A DNA stretch of 64,000 bases, from positions 15,796,837 to 15,860,836 of the forward strand of contig NC_087081.1 of the NCBI RefSeq assembly GCF_026151205.1, in the 5' to 3' direction. The DNA comes from Bolinopsis microptera (Eukaryota > Ctenophora > Tentaculata > Lobata > Bolinopsidae). The notes below the pieces were generated by a model. That model saw only the letters and a program-made list of their open reading frames with translations, ran no database searches and was not told the DNA's origin. Both the position numbers and the translations under genes were made by a program. This document shows, piece after piece, positions 24,091 through 34,920 of this stretch (position 1 is its first letter; the number at the start of each line of letters is the position of its first letter).

Positions 24091-25921
24091 TACAAAATAT
24101 GTCACGTGACTAAACCCATATCTCAGGGAGTGATACGAAGGAAACGTCACACGGGAAGAAGTCTAAAGGGAACTTAGTAAGTCCCTGGGTACTATAAAAC
24201 GAGTGTTTGGAAAAATGAAATCAGATCCTATAAAATAATGAATGTTGTACCAAGCACCTGCTATTGGACCTTAGGATCCGAACCAAAAGACCTGGCATGT
24301 TACTTAACTATCCGAGATAGGGGTTTCAATGGTAAAAAACTTGTAATGGGCATACCGTAGTCAAAGTGAGTAACGGGCAGTACAACCCATCATACTGCAC
24401 GTCTCCTAAAGTCCTAAATACACAATAATCAAGGTCCAGGGGAGTCAGAAGGATGTCACTTTGAATGTTTTATTCATTAACCAGGTCGAATTGGGCAATT
24501 AAAATCGTCAAAGATATTTAAAGTATTAGGACGTTTTGGCATGAATTTTAACTGGGGGAGGTTGCCCATCTCGCAATTGAAGTATTAAGAATATATATCC
24601 CATAAATCCTTATCACTGAATCACGTGACTTGATTCCATGTCCGTTATTGGCCCTCAGGAGGCTGAGTACTATGCTGCATATTCATGATAACCAGGTTTT
24701 GTGCGAGCAAATTTTATTCCGGATAGGTGCGTTGACATGGGACTAGGGATTTGTTTAATAAAGAGCTCATCTTTGAGCACTTGTCTGCTTGGCGACAAGA
24801 ATTCAACAATAGATCACATACTATCCCAAACATTCACACACAGAATAAGTAATTGACTGTCAAAGCGTCTATATATAATATACATATATCAAATAAGGAA
24901 ACTAATATTGGGAAGAAGTTCTTCAACATCCCAGACAAGAATATCCTAAAGCACCTCCACAAAGTCATCAACATAAACACGGTAAAATAAAATACTGTTG
25001 CCGAATTTATAACTATAAGCTCACAAGGCGACTCCACCGACCAAGATTCCGCAACTTGCAACTGTAGAAACAAAACAAATTGTCCATTGCCTTGAAAATG
25101 TCAGACCAAATCAACTGTTTACCAGGCCAATGCATTATCGGAAGGCAGAGCATCATATTTATACATATTATAAAGATAAAGGTCTGACTGAAACGCTTTC
25201 AAAAAGCGTTGGTCAAATTATTGCCAAAGCTTAAAGACTGAGTTCTACAAAACATCAACCGTGTTATCCAAACTCATATGGAGACTCAAAAGAGACACTG
25301 ACAATATGAAATACACTATTAATTTGCAAATATTACAAAATGCCAATAATACAAGTTTGGTGCGAGAATGAGAAACTTGTGCCTGACATAAAAGCTCGAT
25401 AATCATCAAAAATCCGACCTCCGCCTTGTCACAAAATATTAAATTCTCTTTTAAACTAATAGCAAATAAGTTAAACATTAAGATTCTAACCAGCCAGGTA
25501 GTAAAAACTGCAGGGGAGGTATGCAATGGGAGAGCCAAGCTCACGAGATTTGTCGAATTAATTTATTATGTTATACTCATTTTGTATCATTTCCTTGTAG
25601 CCCGATGCAATCATTGTTTAACTTGAACATTTATGAAGAATTATGTTATTACAAAAAGTGTCATTTCCTTAAAGCCCAATGCTCCAATGGAATTGTTTAA
25701 CTTGAAGAGTTATGAAGAATTATGTAATTACTGAGAGTAGCAGAAAACTTTTAAGTGTGGCTCGAAAGCACAATAAGACCAAACATAAGTTTTTAGTGAT
25801 TTTACCTGGGGAAAAACGTAAATCTAGATTTGCAGAAATTTGGGGTTTGAACAAAAGATGATGCACAACTCTAAAACAACCTGGCCAGAGATTTGGCTCT
25901 GGGTATTATATAGGCGAGGGC

Positions 25922-26818
25922 ATTGCATGCAGGAGAGGGACAAATCTTAATATGCTAAACTAATGGTAAGCGCCCATTAAAATAGGATAAACTATGCTCA
26001 TCCACATGGGACTCAGTGTCTAAACGTTGACCGTTTAGAACTGATTTACTCTGCCAACATGAAGATTTTTCCGAAAGGGGTTAGTTTCGGGTCCGCGGCT
26101 GGCATGCAGGAGAGGGACAAATCTTAATATGCTAAATTAATGGTAAGCGCCCATTTTTTTAATTTTTTATCTCACACTTATTTTACTTCGGAGTATTCCA
26201 ACAGCCACATTGTTACACAAGTGTAACTAGCCAATTACAGGAAGCCGAAGGAAAAAAATAAAATAGGATAAACTATGCTCATCCACATGGGACTCAGTGT
26301 CTAAACGTTGACCGTTTAGAACTGATTTACTCTGCCAACATGAAGATTTTTTCGAAAGGGGTTAGTTTCGAGTCCGCGGCTGGCATTGCATGCAGGAGAG
26401 GGACAAATCTTAATATGCTAAACTAATGGTAAGCGCCCATTAAAATAGGATAAACTATGCTCATCCACATGGGACTCAGTGTCTAAACGTTGACCGTTTA
26501 GAACTGATTTACTCTGCCAACATGAAGATTTTTCCGAAAGGGGTTAGTTTCGGGTCCGCGGCTGGCATGCAGGAGAGGGACAAATCTTAATATGCTAAAC
26601 TAATGGTAAGCGCCCATTAAAATAGAATAAACTATGCTCATCCACATGGGACTCAGTGTCTTAATGTTGACCGTTTAGAACTGATTTACTCTGCCAACAT
26701 GAAGATTTTTCCGAAAGGGGTTAGTTTTGGGTCCGCGGCTGGCCCCCTGGCATGTAGGAGAGGGACAAATCTGACTATGCTAAACTAATGGTAAGCGCCC
26801 ATTAAAATAGGGTAAACT
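25922..26818 (+). repeat. 177-bp tandem repeat (copy C)
   Basis: Same arrangement as in copies A and B, leading directly into the longest Penelope frame. The final unit changes from aaactatgctcatcc to aaactatgtccctgaac, marking the boundary with the retroelement. Confidence 0.8.
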
Positions 26819-28222
26819 ATGTCCCTGAACTTTGAGTCGTCTATAGGCAAATTTAACGGAGAGTGGTACAGACAGAAACGAGGAGTACCGACAGGAGGCA
26901 GTATCTGTGTACAACTTGCAAACATAGCAGTATACCATGTCATGCGTGAGCAAATCTATACAGACACGGAACTAATGGAACCTGTAAAATCGGTCAAGAG
27001 ATACATAGACGACGGCTGTGGAGTATTCCATGGTACGAAAAGACAGTTTTCAAAATTCATCGCGACTGTCAATTCAAGGCTAGCAGAACTTGGCCTCCAC
27101 ATTGATGAGAACATCATAGAAGATAACAATGTTTATGTGGCGTTCTTAGACATCAAATTTTGTTTCTACACCGCAGGTGATCTTCAGACAGACCTCCATG
27201 TTAAAGAGACTGATGCTCGCTCCTACCTGTACTTCGGTTCCCACCACCCGAACCATACATTCAGCAGCATAGTCTATAGTGCATGCCTGAGACTCCGGCG
27301 AATCATCAATGATAACGACAGACTCCGAAAACAAATTGATGAATTAAAAACCTTTTTCTTCCAATCCAACTACCCTAAAACCATGGTAGATAACATCAGT
27401 GAAAAATTCAAAGGCTTTGAAAGATGCCTCAAACCATTGGACAACTCAAACAGCAATGTCCTGGTCCCAAAGTCTCCAGAACCAGCAGTCCGCGTTATTT
27501 CAACATTTGGCAGCGATCAAGAGTTAGTAAAATCGGTACAAAGATTGGAACCAGAACTCAGTAGAACCAGGAGCTTCTCAGGATTATCTGGTTCCCATAC
27601 AAGTGGAAACACCCCAGGCTCCCCAATATCATCTAGAGCCGGTACATCACGCCCTATCTTCAAATTCGTCAGACGTACTGGAACATCATTTAGAAGGAAG
27701 TTAGTCAAAGCAAAACAGTTTGCGGATGACTTAACCCAACCTCACACAAGACCATGTGGGGGCAGACACTGCGGTACCTGTAACATCATATCTCCACATC
27801 CATCAATAACAGTTAATGGACAGCGAGCCAAAGCAGTGTCTGGTACATTTGTCAGCTACAATGTTGTATACCTCTTCAGTTGCCAACTTTGTAATATGTG
27901 TTATGTAGGAAGAACGGTGCAGCCCCTAAGGGCACGAGTAAACGAACATCGCGCCCATTACTACAAACTCATTTCTGACAATACGTTTGTCCCTGAAGAA
28001 AACGACGACGGATTCAGCTGGGGTAAACACCTTGTAGAAGTTCATAACATGAAACAACGTGACAATTTCAACCAGGCTTATTAAGTGTCCATTCTCGGTA
28101 ATATTAGCCCAAGAACTCTAGAAGTGGATGAACACCGTTATATTCAGAAACTAAGAACTATACGTCCATTGGGGCTCAATGCCATGGACCCGTTTGGGAT
28201 TCCATTATTGGATTTATCTTAA
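26819..28222 (+). pseudogene. Penelope-like retroelement: partial RT plus GIY-YIG endonuclease
   Basis: The open frame runs 421 codons to a TAA at 28082-28084. It then continues in the same frame for 45 more codons to TAA at 28220-28222. The continuation (YIQKLRTIRPLGLNAMDPFG) looks like the normal Penelope C-terminus, so the first stop is a nonsense mutation. RT motifs RQKRGVPTGGS and KRYIDDG lie at residues 17-66. A linker with RPCGGRHCGTC follows near residue 310. A GIY-YIG endonuclease then spans about 347-382 (VVYLFSCQLCNMCYVGRT, LRARVNEHR). RT motifs before the GVPTGG motif are missing, so the copy is 5'-truncated as well. Known Penelope elements use RT and GIY-YIG together for insertion; this one should be inactive. 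Confidence 0.88.
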
Positions 28223-28574
28223 AGGTTTTCTATTGCATTGGGGCACAAGAGTTATGTTTTTTTTTATATTCAAATCGTTTTTAGTTGTGTCATTTCATTT
28301 CAAATGTTACACTTTGTAGGAACTGATATTAACCGAGTTTCTGATTCATGATGTTACTGAAGATAGTAATGAAAATGTTTTAACACCTCAGTACTGTGTT
28401 TTACTACAGCTCAACCTGCTCAGTCTGACTATTTGGGAATTTAAACTCTTGATGTCCCTGAACTATGTCACTGAGTCCCGATATGCTCATCCACATGGGA
28501 CTCAGTGTCTAAACGGTCAACGTTAGAACTGATATACTACTACTATGGACACCACCACACTAGCACCTTTCTTC
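28223..28574 (+). mobile_element. Penelope-like 3' flank with terminal hairpin
   Basis: This AT-rich segment follows the RT frame. CACTGAGTCCC (28469-28479) and GGGACTCAGTG (28497-28507) form a perfect 11-bp inverted repeat with a 17-nt loop. The sequence gtccctgaact just upstream also occurs at the start of the RT frame. The segment ends where the neighbouring gene copy begins (about 28,575). Confidence 0.5.
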
Positions 28575-29894
28575 GGAAATAGAATCCAAATATGGATCCA
28601 CTCGAGGACAACTCATAGATTACTATGGTACTGTAAAGATGCATGTTGGGGATAAGTTTACTTTTGTTCCTCGGAAGGGTAAAAAAGAGCAACTCTTGGA
28701 AAGTTTCTTGCCATACGTCTCCTAGAGGAAATGTACAATCTAGGCTACAACCTGATTACAAGTAGTGATTTAGCAACGCATTCTGACAAATCTACTTGGT
28801 TCTTTGCAAAGGAGGCAATATCTGATGAAAACAGAGGTAAATCTAGAGTTTGCTGTATTGCTCCTGGTAGTGGTGGACTGCTAGGCAACAAACTTATCCT
28901 TCTGCATCATGATGAGCATATAAAACAAGCAGTTATGCTAGCTCTTGAAGATGCTTGGGCCAAAGGTGTATCAGGAACTAAGGACGTTCAGTCTTCAGGT
29001 GAAATCCTGCATGAGATTACTTTGAAAGGCACCTGGGGTTCGACTAATGAGGACGGAATAAATACTCGTAAAGCAGTTTGCAGTATAGTGGGAAGGATGG
29101 GTGAGGTAAACTGGAGACTTATCACTTCAACTAATCTGAAAGACACTGCAGACTGCTTCTTCTTCATATACGATCCAACTTTTACTGCTCATCCAAATGA
29201 TTTCTGTATGCTGTCCCTGGCTAAAACGGACAGGTTAAGGTTGATTAACTGCAACCACCTTCTTGAGCCTTTGGAGACGGCTATTACTGCTGCTGGTCTT
29301 TCTATCCAAGAAAAGATGGATTATCACGGTAGCCATGAGATAAAAATACATGGAACTCCTTGGTGTTCCTCCGATAGTGAAGCCATTGTTGCACGAAGAA
29401 GTATTTCAAGGATTATGGAAGTTTTTGGGCAAAGTGGATACACTCCTCTATACGCAATTGACATGTACCGTAGCTTGATTGACAAAGCCTCTATTCTCTT
29501 TCGGAAAGATCCATTCCCAATGAACTGTAAATATGCTTGCTTGTCATTGACCTACTTGAATACGCTTCGGTTACTTGATTTCCCCATCGATGTTGGTGTC
29601 CCATTAAGGGATTGTGTCTACCAGTTCTATCCGTTTGGTGTTCAAAAGGAGGTAAATTTACCAGACTCGAACCTAGAAATAAACGTTGAGGGAATGCCCT
29701 GGATTACTAATACTTTTTCCAAGGGTGCTAACTGCTTTCACATGAGAGCTGTATTGGGCAAAATGATGGCGGTTGCGGCCCAACATGGCTGGTATGTATC
29801 CATTTCAGGAGATATTTCGGCAAAAATTTTTGGCGAAAACCAAGGTAGACATCCGATAGATGTTCATAGCATCTATTTCATGAAAATGTATTGA
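28575..29894 (+). pseudogene. Uncharacterised ~110-residue-repeat protein, copy 1 (5'-truncated)
   Basis: Homology to the second copy begins abruptly at 28,575, next to the Penelope 3' end, so about 47 N-terminal residues are missing. The first frame stops at TAG 28723-28725. The main frame runs 28731-29894 (387 codons) in a different phase. It shows four degenerate repeats of about 110 residues. Repeats 1, 2 and 3 carry YNLITSSDLATHSDKSTWFF, NWRLITSTNLKDTADCFFF and YTPLYAIDMYRSLIDKASILF; repeat 4 carries GWYVSISGDISAK. Repeats 2-4 start with an (E/H)I-x-x-x-GxPW-like motif. I recognise this as a recurrent uncharacterised family but know no function. No signal peptide or membrane span is visible. 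It may be a pseudogene, or a gene starting at the internal ATG (28731). Confidence 0.6.
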
Positions 29895-31323
29895 GATTTC
29901 AAGTGTAGCTTTAAATATGTTTTAAGGGCCAACCGTCAGCCCACTCAGTTGATGGTAGAACCGTGGGTCTTTGTAGGATGTTGTAACAGGGACTCCACTT
30001 CTTTCTTTTTTCTTGCTAACCAAATTGCATAGGAACACTTGAGGACACTGCTTTCTTCACTCTCTTAGTCACACCAAAATATGACTGGTAAGGTATGATG
30101 CCACAAGCCTCTACACCCAACCTCTAACGGAAAAAGCTGAGCTTTCCACCATGAAGCCCAGGAATAAGCTTTTTGTTATAACGCGGTTGTTCCTACTTGG
30201 TTACTCTCATTGCCAACCATCAACTCTACTTAAATCACAATCTTTCCTGTGTCCGACCAGACTATAATATCGGGTCTCTCCGCCGATGTGTTGGGGGAAC
30301 TGTGCTGGGAGGCCATCTTTGTCCCAGACCATCTGTCAATCATGCTCCATCTCAAAAGGGCTCTCTTTTTCTTTCATATTTTTCTTTTATCTTTTAAAGC
30401 ATTTTTTCGTAAATATTTACAATTCTGAAATTTGTATTAACATTATTTTATGTACCTAGTTGTAGCTTAAGATTCTGTAAAATTTGTAAGGGGTCGTTCA
30501 CGTGTTATCACTGAGGGGAGAGAGTGTTTTATGATTACGCTAGTATAATTTTCGCACAATAGCTATGTGTAAAACTGTATACGTAGGGGAGAGGGTTAAT
30601 AATTGGCCCAAATGTGATTACTTGACATGTGAGAATCCCCCTTTGACTTACATTTTTATTCTATCAAGTATTTTCTTTTTACCGATTTGAATGTCCTGCA
30701 CAGCATATTAAAGCTTCTTCAAATTATTTTTATTGTTATTGTATTGCTGTGTAAATTGAATTATAATTTTAATTCTAATTTTCAAGACTTTTGGAGGATA
30801 ATTGCTACAAAATTAGTAAAGCCACCTCGAGGTAAATGGTGTCATGTGGTTGGTGTCGACTGTCGGCAGTCAACATGAAATTGTGAAAATGGAATAAAAC
30901 AAGGACTGACTGTTAGTGAACTAGACACGTGAACAATCTCCAAAAGAATAGCAGTTAGGAAAACGTTTTATAAGTAACTTTAACAAATGAAAAAGAATAA
31001 AACAGATGAGGTCCAAAATGAAGACATGAAAGATGCTTTAAAAAAAGAGTACCTATAAGGATGACACAGCGCCGTGCAACTCGCTGCAGAACACCACTTC
31101 ACTGGTTGTTCACAATTTAACAATTTAAGAACATTTGTGGTACAATCCAACATAAAAAAGCAATACAGACTTCATATAAAATACCACATACCTTAGGGCC
31201 AATAAATTTGCTTCAAAATAATTTTGGTTACCATAATTTTAGTCACAAATTTCGCAAATCTTTAGTCTGCAACAATTTTAGTCACAATTTTCGACTTTTT
31301 GAGACCATTTTCCATTCCATTTA
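29895..31323. other. Intergenic, mostly unassigned
   Basis: Apart from a degenerate element fragment at 30050-30330 (minus), no gene is supported. Two short open frames (30197-30397, 30687-30878) show no domain features. From about 31,190 the sequence resembles the interior of the element at 31324-31856 (repeated AATTTTAGTCACAA motifs), hinting at a second degraded copy. Confidence 0.4.
30050..30330 (-). pseudogene. Degenerate repeat-encoded protein fragment (PDxxxWSD / LEVGCRG)
   Basis: On the minus strand, broken frames give SPDIIVWSDTGK, then VELMVGNESN, then FPLEVGCRGL, with stops and a shift between them. This series of motifs recurs in many repetitive invertebrate proteins and is reminiscent of a nuclease-like fold. 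The assignment is from memory of the motif pattern and is weak. The fragment is clearly not functional. Confidence 0.35.
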
Positions 31324-31856
31324 CCTTAAGAACGACAAACTTAGTCTACCCCGTCTGAGCATTACAGATTAAGCCGCAATGCATTACTGTACTCAGGAAT
31401 TTCAATAACAACAGATCCAGAGTTTGTGACACTGTATCACTAAGTTCTTCAATACACTGTCAGTTTCTTTTTCACATTTTCGACTTAACCATTTTTGTCG
31501 GTACGACTTAGTTTATGTCGATATGATCCTTCAGCCGTTTCAACAGAGCATGGATTGGAATGGATCGGATTAAAAATGTAATGTCCAAGAGGAGCTCTAA
31601 CCTTTTAAGTGCAATAGGAATTTGGTACGGTTTAGTGCAGTAGGAACGGTGATGTCATTATATTAATTATAAAGCCCTATAAACAATGTAAGCTTAATAA
31701 TATTCAATATTCATGTCATTATATATGCTCTACTGAAATTTTGGTCTCCTACAAAATAAGTCGCCGAAAAATGTTGTCTCATGAAATTTGGTTTACAACA
31801 ATTTTAGTCAAAAGTTTGACTAAATTTATGGTAGACTAAATTTGTCGTTCTTAAGG
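31324..31856. mobile_element. TA-flanked MITE with 28-bp inverted repeats
   Basis: The left end CCTTAAGAACGACAAACTTA and the right end (read inward, CCTTAAGAACGACAAATTTA) match over about 28 bp with one difference. TA flanks both sides (31322-31323, 31857-31858). There is no coding capacity in 533 bp. The CCTTA terminus and TA duplication match the style of the pogo-like element at 5470-6695, so it may be a non-autonomous relative. Confidence 0.8.
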
Positions 31857-32481
31857 TAAGTCAGAATAATACAGAATTACAAATACAAACGCCTTACATG
31901 AACATTACGAAATTGTAACATAATACAAAAACCTGCAGAGTGGCTGCTTAAAAAAAGGTAACCTCAAGATCAGAACAATGATTATATAGGGTCTAATATT
32001 ATTTCAAACTTGCCCTCAAATGTGTGAACTGGGGACTGTCCGTGAATGGAATAAAAGTGAAATGGTTCTAGAATGTGTGATGATTCAGGAAATGGATTGA
32101 AAAATAGATACCCCTAAAAATAGTGCTTCAGGAGATATCCCAGAGGATGGGATTAGTAGATAGGAAGGGTTATGTATAAAGATAGGTATTAAAAGATAAT
32201 GTGAACTTAATTTCAACAACAGGCAGTACTGGCCGTAGTATACTGGCAGCAAAACTGATAATTGGTATGAATTGATAGATGGCTGGATAACACGAAATGA
32301 AACATTGCTATACATATGTGGTGAAACTGAAAGGATAACTTTAAAGAGTTCTGAATGATAATGTTCTAACAAACCAAAACTACTACTTTCTGTATCGTAG
32401 TAGATCTGGCATGATGTGTGGCAAGATTCTTTTATTATTTGTTCATGTCTCATTTCCATCCAAGATATGATTGATGTGCGT

Positions 32482-32592
32482 AAAGCTGTCTCAAAGCATA
32501 GTGCAAATACCAAATGTTACCACCTGTTGCACTGTAAAGCTGTTTCAAACTTTCAAAGCATAGTGCAAATTATACCAAATGTTACCACCTGT
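32482..32592. repeat. Tandem duplication of ~58 bp
   Basis: Two adjacent copies of a unit containing aaagcatagtgcaaat and accaaatgttaccacctgttg differ by a small insertion. No gene function is indicated. Confidence 0.75.
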
Positions 32593-33023
32593 TGCGCTGA
32601 CCCCACTTCTTAAACGAATAAGAAATACTTAACGTGTTTGTTTAAACTAAAGAAGATGGCTCACTGACCAGCACTGTCCTTGTAGTGACACGTGATGCCC
32701 ATATAAGGAGTTGTCCTTGAGTTCAGCTTCAGCAGCTCCCGAGGTGTAATCTTCCTTTATTTTGTTAGCACAAGCACGTCACAAGCACACCACAAGCACA
32801 CAAGCACATCCAAATGCTACCAGATCCAACAATGAGTTTGCTCCCAACCTAGCACCGTGTACGTTCACGATCTAACCAGAAAAAAGAGAGAAGGAATTCA
32901 TTGTTGGTCATGCGTACTATGATAAAGGTGGTTAACACTGCCCACCAGACGACACTTGAACACATTTATGAACACGACTCTTGTCCTAACACTTTCTACT
33001 TGATATCAGCAAGGAGAGGATCA

Positions 33024-33065
33024 TGATGACGTCACGTGATATTGTGATGACGTCACGTGATATCA
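33024..33065. promoter_or_regulatory. Duplicated CRE/E-box composite TGACGTCACGTG
   Basis: The palindromic CRE core TGACGTCA fused to CACGTG occurs twice, 22 bp apart, within a short direct duplication (gatgacgtcacgtgatat). Known CREB/ATF and bHLH-type factors bind these cores. No promoter or gene start was identified nearby, so function is inference. Confidence 0.5.
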
Positions 33066-33309
33066 CAAGTTACATGTCAGCATTAGATTCTAAATTTAGC
33101 AATAGAAATGTACAGTAATTCAATCAACAAGTCAGATTAGTCGGTCACGGAGTCCAGGGTCAAAATTATTGATAATCAACTAATTTCTTTATCTATCAGT
33201 CAGCTCAGCATCTGTTATGGCACGTTTATCTCACGGACAGGTCGGGCATGATCGTTATTATTCCTTTTAGGGAATTTACCATCTTTTGTTTAAAATAGTC
33301 TATTGTAGT

Positions 33310-33347
33310 ACCTAACCCTAAACCTAAGCCTAAACCTAACCCTCCGG
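33310..33347 (+). repeat. Short degenerate telomere-like repeat
   Basis: A run of CCTAAA/CCTAAC/CCTAAG hexamers (cctaaccctaaacctaagcc and on) resembles the complement of TTAGGG repeats. It is only about 38 bp and is interstitial. Confidence 0.6.
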
Positions 33348-34231
33348 ATAAGTTATACAAAACCAACATTATTTAGCTTTATAATTGTTAAGTTGCAGCC
33401 AAGCAAATATATTTCTTCTATTAGCCTATTCAACCTTTTCAATTTGATTGTCCTTACAGTCTGACCACTGAGTAGGTCTCGACTATTTACTCATTTTATA
33501 CTACCCCACTGAGGCACTAAAAACGAGTATGCAATTTGTTTAATTAATATACAAGCAAATATTAGCGTATATAACACCACTTTTGAGTTTTGACCTATTT
33601 GACGGCCACTTATTTTTTTCATAATCGCACTGGTCTTTTTTTTCAGGGAGTGCGAATACAAAACTAATTGCACTGTTTTGAGAGCAACCGAAAGCATATT
33701 CGGTGCAATATAATCGCACTACTTTTCTAAGATGCTGTAAAACATTAGTCATTATTATAGGGAGCACTGCTTGCAGTATATCTCACAGGGGGAATGAGAT
33801 TTCAGTAGTTCAGAGAGAGTCCCTCCCAACAACTGTAACTTTGTAGGAAGTATAGCGAATTATCTTATTAGGATACAGGAGGTGAAAGCATTAAATAACT
33901 CGTAAAATACAATTTTCACGAGCCACGGGCCCCTATTGCAAAATACACCTAAAATACGAGATTCGGGGTGTTTTCAAAACCAACATATTATGAGCGCTCG
34001 ATTCATAATTAAAATCTGGCTTCTCTGCGATCTTTAAAGGTTGGACTATCAACTAATATGATGATGGATCTGAGATAGAATAATAAAATTAATTTGAAAT
34101 ATCTTTTCTCTGGATATCAATTAAGGGGGAGGGGGGGGGGGTTCAGCCTGAAGTTTCTGTGAAACTTGATTCTGACATAGCAGTTGACCAACAAACTAGG
34201 ACCCATTCCATTTTACCGGCACCACGACATT

Positions 34232-34840
34232 AACTTTCCGCAAAAACCGCAAGAGACATACCATTGAAAAGGTTTTGGCTGGGTTGAATGGTGTTATGGT
34301 TTTTTGACCAGTATGATTCTGACCAATATGAATTTGAACAGTGGGTGGCATTTTTGCTCTCTTGCGACTTTACCACATGCACAATATAACTTTACAATCA
34401 ATTGAGAAATTAATTAAAACCAATTAAAATTACCTAACCCTAAAAAGAAATGCGCCGCTTTTCTTTTGTGGATGGCCGCTCAATTTCCCGATCCGGGGGG
34501 CGCCGTGTTAGGGGGGCGCCAAATTGTCGTTTGAATGTGGGACAATTTCGAAAACTTAACTAAAGTACTAGCAAAACTGCACGTTTTGCTCTAGATACAC
34601 ACTGTTTTAGAGATTTTACCGGCGTATCCTCTAAAATCACCTAATTTGTTCAATTTTAGGGAGGGGCACCAAAAGGGGAGGGGGCGCCAACAGGGGGGCG
34701 CTTTTTCGGCGGGGGCGCCAACAGGCAACGTTACGCCACTGACAACAACATTAACTTTCCGCAAAAACCGTGAGAGACATACCATTGAAAACGTTTTGGC
34801 TGGGTTGAATGGTGTTATGGTTTTGTTGACCAGTATGACG
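34232..34840 (+). repeat. ~90-bp direct repeat bracketing a GGCGTAACGTTGCC-family element
   Basis: The blocks at 34232-34320 and 34745-34833 share cattaactttccgcaaaaac and tgaatggtgttatggtttt with few changes. The intervening 400 bp contain GGGGGCGCC boxes and the family end GGCAACGTTACGCCACTG (34724-34741), inverted relative to 9046. The duplication is much longer than a usual target site duplication, so it is either a local duplication later interrupted or two element copies. Confidence 0.55.
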
Positions 34841-34920
34841 AAATACAAAACTGGCCAAGAAATAAGAACTTAATTTCCCAAATTTGGACCAACAAATGGT
34901 GTCAAAATCGCTTTATTTTT

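Larger units (their letters stand above)
21236..28222. repeat. Penelope-associated macro-repeat, copy C, running into the longest Penelope frame
   Basis: The third copy has the same order of components and is interrupted by a LINE fragment at 22983-24090. Here the RT frame continues past the point where copies A and B break. The rightmost copy thus preserves the original junction, and the two left copies are duplications ending at codon 95. Confidence 0.88.

Noticed and set aside
28356-28376. CTGAAGA followed by GAAA in the Penelope 3' flank
   Set aside because: The seven bases between the two motifs do not pair into stem II and no cleavage-site helix is apparent.
33491-33767. Two overlapping minus-strand open frames
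   Set aside because: They overlap in different phases and neither has recognisable features.
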